Assembly (NCBI GenBank): GCA_014549065.1
Contig: JACDOX010000013.1
Location: 2,040,663-2,104,662 of the forward strand
Origin: Cardinalis cardinalis
Lineage: Eukaryota > Chordata > Aves > Passeriformes > Cardinalidae
DNA length: 64,000 bases
Direction: 5' to 3'
The position numbers and the translations under genes were made by a program. Under the pieces are notes generated by a model. That model made no database searches. It was not told the DNA's origin and saw only the letters and a program-made list of their open reading frames with translations. This document shows positions 46,806 through 60,600 of this stretch, one piece after another (position 1 is the stretch's first letter; each line of letters begins with the position of its first letter).

Positions 46806-48604
46806 TATGTGTGTATCTGTTCATATAGACATATATACACATGTCTGTTTAAAATATTTAAACCAAAGTGGTCAAATTCTTGTCTACATTAGGACCTACT
46901 ACACATTTCTGTCAAACAATTAACAACCATGCACTTTCAAGACTCTCTTTTGTGGCAGGAAAATTTACAGAGACCTTACAGAAAATGCAAAAATGAGCTG
47001 CAAGTATCTTTGGAATATTGTTTCAGTGGTCACCAAGGCTTCTGAAAGACAGTTCTGGCAGTATGGAATCCAGGACTAATTTTATGCTACAGGGACTTCT
47101 TTGAATTCACAAGAGTCACAGCTTTTGCCAGTGTAAATGAGGTTAGCATCAGGGTCTTTTGTTTCAAAAGAACTAAGATGCCAACTTCCATTGCTCACTT
47201 GTTTTTCAAAGTGTCTTTGTACATGTTGCCCCTTTGAGTGAGGAGGAACACCCTGCAGACATCTGCAAAAGTACCTCATTATTCTCCTTCAGACCCTCAT
47301 TAAAACTCCTTTGCTTTGATATCCCAAAAAAAGCACAAGAAAAACAAACCCCCCAAAATTGGCAAAGTAGGCTACTGATGTGCTGTTACTCCTTCATCTT
47401 GCATTGAGCTGTGCTGCCCATTTACCAGCTCTCCTCCACCAGCCCATCTCTCTCTCTCCTCTTACTTTTAGTTTGGATGATAAACTCTGAAGCATTTCTA
47501 TGTGCTATGCTGGCTGGTTATAGAACATTTAGCAAAGTGGGGGAGTCCTTGAACATAACCAGCTTGTCCTTGAAGTTGCAGCATTACAAATAGATAGAAG
47601 TAGAAGCAATTTTATCTATGATTCTCACAATAAAGTGACAGGTAGGGAATATATTGCTATCCATACCCATGAGTTGGACATCTTAAATTAAAGATTTCTT
47701 TATAGCAATCAGAACAAAAGGATAATTTCAAGGGACACTTATTTAGGACTCAGTTTCGAATTTAGAAACTTGTAATAACATTTTAAAATTTTTTTACCTC
47801 TTGGCTCTGAGATAGTTATACTTTCTCTTAAAATATGCAATTTACCTCTGCAGTTATAAAATAAGACAGGACAGGATCATGGTTTTTAAGCAGAGTCTGA
47901 TCCACTTTAGGGCATACTTGTGTGGCTCATTAATGTCATTAGCAAGGATTAGTTGTGTTAGTTAAGTGAAAGGAATAATATTCACTTTCAGAGGAAGTTA
48001 CTGGGGAAACACAATAATATAACTATTTCAAGTCACCCTTAAGAACATGATCCAGGACTAGGATGAGTGAATGAGGCTAATAGGCTGTTCTGACATCATT
48101 ATTAAGAAATAAATTTTAAAAATGAACTTAACCCTGAAAAGTTGCACCTGAAAAAAAAATTATATTAAAAAGCAAAAGTGCATCAAATAATTAATGTTGA
48201 AAACTTACTATATTTGGATATTCAGAACCACATCACTTAAAAGTCTGCCTCTTCATTTCAAGTTTCATTTGCTTTTGCTTCCATGTCTAGGTATGAACCA
48301 CTAGTCTTCTCTTAAAGTTTCATAAATATTTTGTTCTAGCCGTATTTTAACAATCTAAAATTATTTCCTCATAAAATTTAACAATTTTTGTGGTTTTCAA
48401 AAGTCTTCAAAGGATGCACAGGGACAAAATACAGCTTGGGAAAATAATGTTTAAATTAATTAATTTATGCTTGGGTCTGTATGAAACTGTTTGCTTAATT
48501 TGTACATAGTCACAGATATACTTTAGGAGAAAAATTGAGTCCTAAAATTGTAAGACTCACTGGAAGAGGAAAAGCTTCTACCCACAAACAGGCCTAATTT
48601 CCAT

Positions 48605-48675
48605 CCTATTTATATATATAAATAAAATATATACACATAAATATAGATACATAAAATTATATATACATATATAAA
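48605..48675. repeat. TA-rich low-complexity tract
   Basis: Mixed TATATA, AAATA and ATACAT motifs over about 70 bp in the PPP1R3A intron. Confidence 0.8.
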
Positions 48676-51600
48676 CGTACAAGTCAGAAAAATGTAAATT
48701 AATTGCATCAGCTCTACTCTTTTGTCTTTTTTTGACTCTTATGCTTTTGAGATATGGATAATGATTCTGAACATGAATTCTTCCCAGTCCTCAGATTTAG
48801 ACCACGTGATTTTATTGTGGACACCAGGCTCCTGCATTGGTCTGATCAGACAGGAGCTGGTTGGCTGCTGTGTGAGGCAGACTCCTGCAGATCGTGCTGA
48901 AAGGTGCGGAGATAGAGTTATGGAAGCCATGTCCCCTGTCACTGAGGATGCTACATCCCATTTCTGTGCTTGGCCTTGGTTTGCCATCTCTCAAGAGCAC
49001 AAGTGACAGCATCAGGAAAGCGGCTGATAAGCATGAGAATTGTTTTACAGGAGGGCATTGTGTTTGGACTCCTGTCCTCTGACAAGGAAGGGGAAGACTA
49101 GCATTTTTGTCACAACTGTTAGAGTTATCCTCCCTTAGCTCTCTGAGCCCACAAAATATCACTCTGAACTGATCCACAAGCGTATCACTGTGATCCAGCT
49201 GATAATTGATCCTATGCCTTTTTTGTGTAATTGTTGAACTTTACCTTTTTTAAGTGATAGGGCATCAATTCCCGTTCCTCCATGATGCCACTTTGAAACG
49301 CAACACAGAGTAGGGCAATGGCTCTTACAAGAGCTGCTGTATGGGCACAAAGAGAAAGAAGAGATTAAAACCCATGTCTGTGGGCTGCCAATGCCAACTT
49401 TGACAGCATATATGCTGAATGGTTCCTAAGAAATTGTCAGTGAGAAAAGTTCTTCTGTGCATGAGTGCCTTTCCTTCTACAGTTGCTGATCATCTCTTTC
49501 TGATGGGAGGCAAAGGAAGTAGAACTTGCTGAAGATGCAGCTTGGCAGGACTGCACTGTGCTCACTATGCTCTGTCTTCCCAGGCAGATGGCAGACCAGT
49601 GCCTAGGTTGTGCTGAGAAATGCAGTTTTGCTGCAGCTCCTCTTGGCCTTTCCCAACAAGCTCATGATGTGGTTAAAAAAAAAATCAAAGGCTTCTGACA
49701 AAGATGTTTGGAAATAATCTCTCATGCCCTATGCTATGAAGAACAACTGTATCATTCCCATCTGGTCCATTTAAAATATGGCATTTAAATTACATTCCCT
49801 TTTAATCCTTGTTCTTTTGATTGTGTGTCACCATAATCAGGAAGGGAAAAGAAGAGCAGGAAAGGTGTTAAAAAACACATCTTCTTTGTGTATCTCTGTT
49901 TAATCTCAAGGTTGTTTCTGGCATTTTAAGTCACGAGTTACATCTTGATCAGCATACAGATATGGGATTTGACTAAAGTTTATTGCTATTAATAGGAAGT
50001 GACTGCAGTCACTGTTTTTACCAGAGAGCAGCTGCTAGAGAAGCTATCCATTCACAGGGAGCCAGCTATGAGGAACACTCCTCTCTCTGTGTTTAATGTG
50101 ACTTAGTATTCCCAGACCTTCTCTTGCCTCCTGGTCATTGCCAGCCATTCTCAGTTGTAGAATTAGGTAGGACTGGAACTAAAATAAGACTTTAATACAT
50201 ACTTGAAGAGCATGATTATCAGGAACACAGGATAATTATTTAAGGTGCTCTAAAATATATTATTCAGACAAGTGGGATAAAAGCAAGCTGTGGAACTGAG
50301 TCTGACTCAGCATTAGGAATGCTTCTTAACAGCAACATAAGCGTTATCTTCTGAGGAAATTGCTGCAGCCTTACTCTCCAAAGTAATTTAAAATAAGCTA
50401 AGATAAACCACTTGAAAAATATTCTATAGAGAACAATCCTGCTTGGCCAGAAACTACGATCAATGTTACTTTTCTGTCTGTTTTATCATATTATTTCAAA
50501 ATCTGGACACATATACNATTTGAAATATGAAACTTATTAAATATCCTGAAGGTAGATATTTAGGTTAATGGCTTAAGTCTTTGAATGCTATCACAGAAGT
50601 GTTAAAGAACGAGGTGGAAGATGTGGATTAGAATGGCATGCACAGACAAATAGACACATTCTTCCTGTACTTGTGGTCTCCTAATTGGAGCGTACCTGAA
50701 AGCTGAAAACCTGTCACATTTTTGCTTTTGGTGGTTGTAAACTGTGCCACTCATCTGCCATCCATTTATTGCACTAGAAATATTTAAAGAATCTTCTAAA
50801 ACTTAAAGGAATGACACATGAAAATAACATGTTGTTTTACTGACAATGCTAGCATAGTATTTACACTGGAATTTATTAGTATCAGTGGTTTCTTGTTCAT
50901 TTTCATGATCTACTTTAAAAACTGCTCTCACCAATGCTACAGAACAGAAATTTATGTTCTATTGTGTGGGAAATATTGGTTGCTACAAAGCTTTTTCAGT
51001 TGTTTGCATGAAATCATATAAAACCAGTGCTCTGTAATCTGGATGTCATTTCTCAGCCGTGATAAGTACTTGTATTATCCATGCATTGCTTGGCTTTACA
51101 CTTCTAAGATTTTTTTCAGTTGCTACAATTTCATCAGCTTATTTAAATATACCAATGCCCTAACACTACTATGGCAGACTCTCAGAACTTTTAAATTCAG
51201 CAACTGGCTTGATCCTGCAATAGGTGTAATAAGTAATTTAATGAACATCAGGAGTTTCACTGAACTTTTTAGAATTCTTCATGTGTAAAACTATCCTTGA
51301 ATGTTAATATTTACAGGACCAGATGCTCTTTCAGATTGCTGGTTAAGGACCCTTGGAAAATTAGAAGTACATTGCTAAATGAACTCCTGTATGTTCAATG
51401 ATTCTTTTGTTTAGGAAGATATCTGTTTTGCAAATTGAACCAGGCTGTAAATGATCATTTCAATACTCTCTCCTGTCCACCATTCAGGTACTGCAGTTCA
51501 TAAATGTTCACTTGAAAAAAAAATTGTTCCATTACATTCAACTTGACTCTTCTAAATGTTAGTCTTGAAAAGATGTTTAAAGTTAGTGCAACATTAGCTG

Positions 51601-54600
51601 AGAGCACTGGAGTCATATTTAATCATTGCAATGACTACCAGTGTCATCTGAGCTGTTTATTCTGATTATGAACTTTAAGCTGTGATCCAGTCCCAGCACC
51701 TCAACTCTGACATTGAAGCAATAGATTCAGCTGCAGTGTAGGTCCAGAGAACCAATTGCCCACAGTATTTTTAATATAAAATGTGGATTATCTTCTCATC
51801 TTCAAAAGGTGGCAAAAATGGTCCAAACAAATACTTTGAAAGTTAAATGAAGTCCCCGCCTTAGGGCAAAGGAGAGGGTAAGACCTTTTAAACACTGTGG
51901 GAGAATGTTAGAAGTGGCTATTTGATCCCTAGACCTTCAGTGACACACACAAGAACTATTGGTTAACATGCCAAAGCATAATAGGGGGCTTGGTTTTCTG
52001 AGTGTCTTTCCACTCTCCTCCTGATTAGTGAAACCAGCTGATACTTTAACACTAAACCTGAAGATTTATTACTGCTGGTTACTAACTGNAGTCCTGAAGG
52101 GCACTGGGCTACACAATTGAGTGGGAGCTAGGCAAAGCTGGCAGGTTTTCCTTACCTTGCACTTAGGTGCACCAAGTGGATCGACATTAACATTTTGTTT
52201 TGATGCACAACTGTTGTCCCTGCAATAACATTTGTAGATGCTGGATGATAAATATAAGATTTGCTAGGCTGAGACACTTCATATTATGGTAGAGAGTTTG
52301 GGGAGTTTGTCAGTCTCTGCAGCTACCCCAGTAAATCTGAACCAGCGTCTCCTAGGTTTTTTTCCATGTCTTCTTGATTTCTAATATTGATACCTATCAC
52401 ATATCTGCCTTCTTTCTGTGTGGTAGTAAACATGTGAAAAATGAAAAAAAAAAAATATAGAAGTCTCTTGTCATGATGACACCTGGGATTTTTGTCCTAT
52501 TGAGATGCTTACTGAATTTACAATTGCTTCCCAAAATTTAGATCATAGTTCCCCCTCTTAAGAACAACTCTCTAAGGTTTTGTTTTTGTTGTCACCCTGT
52601 TTTCTTACCCAGGAGTAGTATCTGTGTCTTAGTCTCACCTGACTGCCATGTATCTCTCTACAGTCTATCTAAGGCACTTCCCACCTTCTTGTATACGTGC
52701 CTCTGCACACTGAAAGCAGCCTCTTGGAAAATACTCTCTTCTGACACACCAGGAAGAGACTGGTCCTTCTCTATTTTTCCCCTGTGAGATTCAGAAAAAG
52801 ACCAGAGGTGCCATAGATTAATGTTTTTCTCCTCTCAGATTTATCCAAAATAGACACAACTTGAAAGTTTCTTTCCTCCAATATTTTAAAGCAGTGGGAA
52901 AAAGAAGCATGAGAAGAGCACTGGCCCCAGCTCCTTTCTACAAAACCATTGATATTTGATCATACCTCTTCCAGACAAAATAGTGACCTNTGAAGCATAT
53001 CCTCTCACATTAGGTCAAGCCTAGCCCTCAGAAAACTTGACTGCTCACTCACCTTTTCCTCTTTTTCAACAGCTTGGCCCTGGTGATAGATATCCAAATA
53101 GAAAAGTCCTCCATTACTAATTCACAATGGATCTCAGCAGACTTTCTAACATTGCCCTGGAGAATCTTTTGGAAAGAGGTTCTCTGTTTATGAAATACTT
53201 AGCCCATTCTATCAAAGGAATCAATGAATTTTGTGACCAATCCACATATAAAACAGGTGTGTAACACTTCTGAACAAGTACTGCTTCAACATGGCTACAT
53301 GGATATCACAATGAGGGACAACAATCATGACAGAGCTATGAAAGGATCAGAATAAAGTGGCAGTGTTCCTGTTTGTACTTGCTATAAGTTAATTTGAGGT
53401 ATAACTGACTTCTTGTGCAATGGGCTCTTCTGCAGTCTTTATATCTATAGTCATGAGATTTGGGGATAGACAGTGCTATATCAAAGCTGTATTTCAGCCT
53501 GGCACCAAACTGGTGTTGGGCTCCTGGTTCAGACTGGATGGCACTAAAATCTTGAAATGGACATATACCTTTTTTTAAATACATCTATATTTAAAAGAAA
53601 GTATGAATGTTTTGCTATTAAAACTCAAGGTCTTTTTTAATGAGCTAGAAAATAAAGACTAATTTCTTGGGACTTTGTTTGCTTTGAGGCGATGATTATT
53701 CTCATCCCAAGTCAGGTCAATGCATTTTGTTCTGTGCCACCCATGTCCCTGCTTCAATCATAAACTAAGACTGAAAAATGAAAATATTAGTAATTGGAAA
53801 ATATAATCCCCTGGATAACACCAATCCAATAATCTTAATAAAAATAGATTTATTACAAACATTGTCTGAATCCTACTGGGAATTATCTTTGCAGGAAAAA
53901 ATGCTTAAATTCCCTTACAGCTGCTCTCTTGATCAAATGTCCCCCTTGGTACTATTAATCATACCATATATTGCTTATTCTGAGCATCTCCTTCCGCTTC
54001 ACTTTCCAAACTCCTTTTCTAATTTCTCCTTGTGTAGAAGTTACTGACAGACCTTTATTGTCGTTTTTCAGGCTCACCTTTTGTCCTCTTCTGATAACAG
54101 CCCCTTTTCTTAGGTGAGAAGACAAAAACTAAGGAGTATTTCCTCAAAGTGAAGAAATACCACAGGTTAATATTGTCTTCCTCAAAATTCAAACATTTCA
54201 GTGGATGTTCTTTGTGGCTCTGTTTTCATTCAAAATGCTTGTAAAGTTTGCTTGCCTGACTCTCCTGGAAGTGAAGTCTTCCATTCCCAGAGTAGTTTCC
54301 AAACAGGAGCTGCAGTGCCAGCCTCCTTTGCCATGCCAGCCAGAAAATGCCCTCACCTGCTGCTCTAACAGTGAGTGCACCACGCCACCTCCTGCCTCTG
54401 TCCTCTGCTTCCCGACTATCAACAAGGAAGCTAATTAGTGTCAGTCCCATTTGTTGGGTGACACCTATTTACTAAGAACTAGGTTGAGCCTTCTCTAACA
54501 TTGCTGGTAGTTGAAGGTCATATAAGAAAATCAGTCTTGCCTAGATTCACAATTGGGACTCCTATTTTACATACAGCTTCATTTTAATAGGATCAGTTGT

Positions 54601-57600
54601 AATGGCAATGTTTTAAAATATTATTCAGTTATTTCTGCTTAGTGTTCACACAGCTCTTCATTTATAGATGTTGATTTTGTCTGCAGTTTTTGCTTCTGAA
54701 TCTTTTCCTTTGTGGTCTCAATCAATTTTGAATCTAATATAATTTTGATTTATTATTACCTGCATTGTTTACATTAAAATATTTTTCTGTTTGCTTCTAT
54801 ATTTTAAATACCTCCTGAAATAAAATAATCACACAAACAGAAGGCCACGATACTGCCACACATNACATATAATAACAGTGTTATGGTTCGGGCATGTATA
54901 ACATGACATCTGCACAAGGAGGGATCATTTGAAGCCAAAAGGCTTTTAGGTGGGAGCTGGCCATATTTCAGGTAAAGCCACCTGAGAAGTCAGAATTCAG
55001 GAGTGCCCATTAGGAGGCTGGAAGCGAGGAATGGTGCTGGCTCTGCGCAGCCACACTGCTCCGTGCAGGCTTGATCTGTCTCTAATTAGTGAGACTGTTG
55101 GCTTCTGCTATACTTAAGGTCCAGTTCCCAAGACTCTGCCCTGAGTTTTGGAAAGAGGCAGTTATTTCAGCCTGAGGATGCAGCCACTGCCCAGGCCCAC
55201 TGCTTTGCCTCCTCCCCAGCTCGGCTCCCCAACCTCTCCCAGAACTTCAGTGCAACTCCATCAAATTCCAACACACCTCTGACACCCCTAACTCATATTA
55301 AGATCATCCTTTTTTAACAGTATGTAAAAGCCTGAAAACGACCTAGAGCATTTCCCTGAAAAGTGTTTTAGATGAGTACTTAGTTTCCTTGCAACTTGCT
55401 TTCAAAGCCACTTTAGAGCTTTTTCCAGCTTCCCCTGACTAATGGGTTTGGTAGTTTAGAGCTCACACAGGCTGCTCACACAAACTGCCCTTTGCTCTGC
55501 TGCTCACTTTATCCTCTCCTCTAAACCCTGGGAAGACCCTTCCCTGTTCTGATTTTATGTGCCCAGCACCTCTGCCTTCTTGGACAGCCNTAATTCTGTG
55601 TCCAGTTGTTTAGTGCTCTCCCTAGGGTCAAATATTAGAACTTTATTTCATTTTCTTTTATCCCTATGTCTTGTCTATTTAAAAAAAAAGACAGAGGACT
55701 GCTTAATATTCTCAGTATGGCAGAAATGCCAATTTCCTTGCATTTTTTTGTATATACCACAGGTTATTGCAACACATCCTCTTGTAGGGTGCACATCTTT
55801 TTTTTTATGCACCTTAATCTTCATACACTGCAAGTCTGGTTTGAATTACTGAAATTCTTTAGCAATCATAGCAACCACCTTTTTCTGTATTTAGATAATT
55901 TCTAAGAAAAAAAATATTCCCTTAATTTCTGGCAAATTCTTATCAATACCTTTATATACAAATTGCTATAAAGATTAGCTATTCTCATCTAATTGTTTCT
56001 TGGAGTTTAAGACAGTCTCAGCAGGAGTTGCTGAGGGATGAAACTTCTAATGATGATTTAAAGCAGTGAAGTGTGTAGGCTGAAACTGAAATAATTATTG
56101 CTGTAACCCTCTAAGCACTCCACGTTCCTCAAGAGAAAATACTTTGTTCAGAACAGACCCTGAACAACAAAATGCGAAGAAAGTAAAATTAAAAAAAAAC
56201 TCCAACCCTTGAAGCAGGATGATAATTTAGAAATAGAATCAGTATAATGTGTAGATGTTCTCAACAACTGCTCACAAATGCATCAGACATCACAATTAAA
56301 AGGAAATAATAATTATGGCCCCATTCTAAAGTATGGAATATTCTATTCCATTCAATAAGTCATGAACACTTTAAAACCATCAGTGTAATCTACAAACCTA
56401 TATTTACAACATTAAACTGGATGTTCTGCCTTTTCAATAACTGTCATCTCATCTCTATTATTTTCACCTCAGACTCTAATTGTTTCTTTTATAGGAGCTA
56501 ACCTACCAGTGTCCTTGGCAGTACAGTTTATGGCTCATGCATTTACAGTAATTGTTTGGGCAATTTGCCACACAGTATAACAATCTTCACATCACAATCA
56601 GTTTTTATAATAAACAGCATTAGTTGTGAAAAATACAAGTGATGCATGATTCTTATGGTAGATAAAGGGCACTGAAGATGCCCTTTAGAAAAAGAAAGGA
56701 AAACGCTTAAGCCTTGAACTACTTGAGAAAAATACTGGTGTCACAATAGAGCTAATTAATTTGATGGTGCAAACAAGAGGGGGAAAGGGCCTTGCATTCA
56801 TTAGTGTCAATTCCAAATGAGAGCGTACCGTTCATAAAAATAATATTCTGCCTTCATTTAGATGAAATATGCAGGTAAACAGATAAGAAGCACCAGGTCT
56901 AGCAATAACAATGATTTTGCTCCTTAGCTTTGTCAGGCTTTTTCTTTTCTACAGACACAGGGAGCTCAAAGAGCTGGGCAGATACACCTTACAGGTAGAA
57001 CTCTGGGGAAGGCCAGATCCTACTGCCCACCAGCTGGCTGGCTCCAGTGAGGCCAGCACTGCCAGGCACTACTGGGCACTGGAGCCTCTGTGCATAGCTC
57101 TGCTCTGCTCCTGGGAAGATGAACATGCACTCTATGGCTTCTCTGCACAGCACACAGATGGTGGCACACAGACGTGTCTCACTGCACGCGCTGCTGCTGC
57201 AGACGTTTTATGGCCTCTCAGTTTTCAAGAGCCCTGAAATTGGAGCTCAAGCACTGATCAGTGGTGAGACCATTGGACACACCTCCAGCAGGCAGTCTTC
57301 CATGTTAGAAACTCTCCAGAGGAGAAGTAATATATTTGCCCTCTTAAGCCAGCACACAGACAGGTAATTCTCAGCCTCCTTGTCACCTCCAGCCACACCA
57401 GGGACCCTGGGTGGTGCAGTGGCACAGCCAGGCAAGGCTCCAGCAGGCACAAAGGTGCCTTCAAGCCAGAGCTCTAGCTCCTCTTCCTGAGCTCAGCTCT
57501 GAATTCCCTGGCAGCACCAGGGCCTGAGAATAAGAACTGCATGTGATAATAAATTGTGGAGTTGTTTTATTCTCAAACTATAACTTCAAATTCTGAGAAC

Positions 57601-60600
57601 ACAGATATTAGTTTAGATCGGTAGAGAGACTTGTCCCTGTAGTGAGTTTTGAACTGAGCAATGTGGAGGCAAGGAATGAGTTTGTCTACACTCATTAAAT
57701 ATTTAGTTCATCTATTCAGTCAGTGAGATAGAATAAAATTAACTATGGAGACACCATCACAAAAGAAGTCAAAGTCTACACTTTGAAGGTCCATATCAGG
57801 ATCTTTGGTGGCTCCCAAACCAGAATGAAAGAATGAAGCTTACTTTTTAAAATTTTTTTTCTATTTTATTTTTTGATAGTACTAAGGGTTTTTTCCGTTC
57901 TTGCATTTTTCTCTCAGTGTGAATTGGTTTTGGAAATATTTTCTCCCCTGTCCAGCTGGTATTTTAGGATCAATACAAATAGAGCAATATTTTAAAGCGA
58001 GCCAATGTTATGGGCGTTATGTTAGTTAAAAAATACCTTGAATTCTTATCCTTCGGAGCCTTACAAATAATTGAATAGAACTTTAAAGTTCTGCTTAGAA
58101 CTTTACACATACAAAATCTTTCTTAATCCTTTCCAAAATTCTTTTTTCCTGAGAAATTCATTCTTGTTGCATGTTTGTGGATTTTGAATGATANTGCATA
58201 CAATGCTACTGAATTTTATACTTACATGTGGAAAACCCTTTCTCTAGTTTCTCACCCAGGTCTTCAAGACATTTTGCAGGCTTTCTGCTTTTGATGAGTA
58301 CATAAACATTTTAAAATAATTTTTGTTGTTACTTGTTTAAATGCAGATGTTTCCTTCTCTACTTCTTTCTGAAATTACTGCTGCTAATGAATAAATAACC
58401 AAGCTAAGCTGACTGCCCTTCACTCCCCATATTCCCTTTCCCTGCTCCATAGGGTTGCAGTTCTTTGCAGGATTGCCCATTTGGCTCCAGTGATAGCTCA
58501 AACATGAGTACTTAACTGCCCTAATTTACTTTTTGCTCCTCTGCTTCTCAGTAAAGCACTGCTGACACACGTAACTACTTCATTTCAGGGATCTCACATG
58601 TTGTTTACATCCCAGTGTTACATCATTCTTCAGCAAGGCTGGCTATTTTTGGCACTAGATCCAAAAGCACTAGTTGTATTGAAGGTTGCTGCTGTATGAG
58701 GCTACTTTTAGGCTTAGAAATCTGTCCTGAAATTAAAATGTAGCTATGGTTTGGTTAACAACTTCAGTCTTGCCAGCTCTTTTCATGAGGATGTTATAGC
58801 TTCACCTCAACTTCAAGACATTCAATTCTACCTTCAGGGTAGAATTTTGACTTGGTTTGATTTTGAATCTACAGTAAAATCTGAAGCATGAAAGAATCCA
58901 CAAAACCTAAGACTGCTTTTAAATAAAATGGTGTTAAAACTTTTTCCCTTTTACATATTTTAACTAAATATTTGAGAAATACATTCTTTGAATACTTTAA
59001 CAACCTCATACCTCTCTGAATTTCAGACTAAATAATATTCTCCCACATTTTCTTTTAAATATGAGATAGTATAAAATTGATCATGTTGCATTAATTTCAG
59101 AGTTTTTCAGGCACATTTTCATCTCTCCATAATTCAACAATTTTACCCTTTTCTTTCACATTTTTAAAAATAAATATCATATGATTTAAATAGTAAGATC
59201 TAGCATAAGTGGATATAGCCTGGAAGAAAGTGACTGGTACTGTGAGTACCAAACATACAGACACAACTTTAGCCAAAAANTGGAGTGTGAATTAAAATCA
59301 TGACAAGATATGATAAACCCCACCCATTATGAAGTAGTTTGTTACTCCTGGCCATAGTCCCAAACCTATTTCAGGCCAAAACCAAAACACTTCCTGCTCC
59401 NTAGTTAAAAATCCTGGAAGCATAACTCCCAGGGCATATAGCTGCACAGGAGCATTTGAAATAGGGCTGGACTGCGACTTTGGGATCATGAAGTCTTATT
59501 CCCGTGGGAATGTGTTGCATAATCTCTTTCACAAAAATATATTCCTGTTTCCACATTTGAAACAGTTCCTTCTCAGTTTCTTGTGTCTGATACACTGATA
59601 AACTGCAGGATATACTTTTCTAATGCTTACAGATCTTCTTTTAAGTTCTGACAAGTGTTTCTGTGAACTCTTTATATTAATGCATTAACTATTGCTGGTT
59701 TTTTTGTTTTTTGAGTATTTACCCCTTTGCTGTATCAATAGAGGGTACTTATTCCTCCTCTCAGACTTTATTTTTTTATGCTGAAAATAGAACTACTCAA
59801 TCTGTCTCCTTCATCAAAATAGATTTTTTCATCCTGCCAGTCTTCTTCTAGTCCTCTTCTGAATATGTTTTAGTTTGAATCAATCTTTCTTGGAAATTTT
59901 AGCCAAATTTTCTAGAGGAGTTATTATTGGTGCCTGGTGCCACAACATGAACATTTCTTGGAAATCTTTCATAACCGGGATGACCTTCCCTGAGACATTG
60001 CTGCTGAGCTTGGTTTGCTTTATATCACAGTGTCTATCTCATCTCGCACCAGTGGCTTGGAAATGGTNTCTGGCAAATAAACCCTCCAATTTTTCTTGTT
60101 CGCCAGTTTCTTCTAAGTTCTAAAGCCTAGTTTTGTGGCATAAACTCTTTCTAGTCCCTAAATGTATAACCTGACACTTTATAATTTTGAATTTCATCCC
60201 TTAACTATTACTCTGATCCTCCAGGCCACCGGTTTCTTTCAATCCTCCTCTGTGTTGGTGATGTCTCCCAACTTCCTCTCTACCACGGATTTAATTTAAC
60301 CGTGACTTCTTGTGCTTTGGTCTGTAATAACATGACTGAGTAAGTCTGATTACATGACTTGTCCTCTCTGATTCCCCAGCCACGCCTGCCAGCTCCACAG
60401 CCCAGCTCCTGGGACCCTGCTTGGCACCGAGCCCCTCTCCCACCGCCCAGCTCTTGTGCTCATCTCCCTCTTCTCCTGTTTAATTAATAAATTTCCCATG
60501 TGGCTGCACAACAAATGCTTTAATGAAGTCCAGATAACTGATTTTTAGACAAGGGAAATATAGTAATCTTATCAAAGACAGATATTATCAGGTGAGTCTG

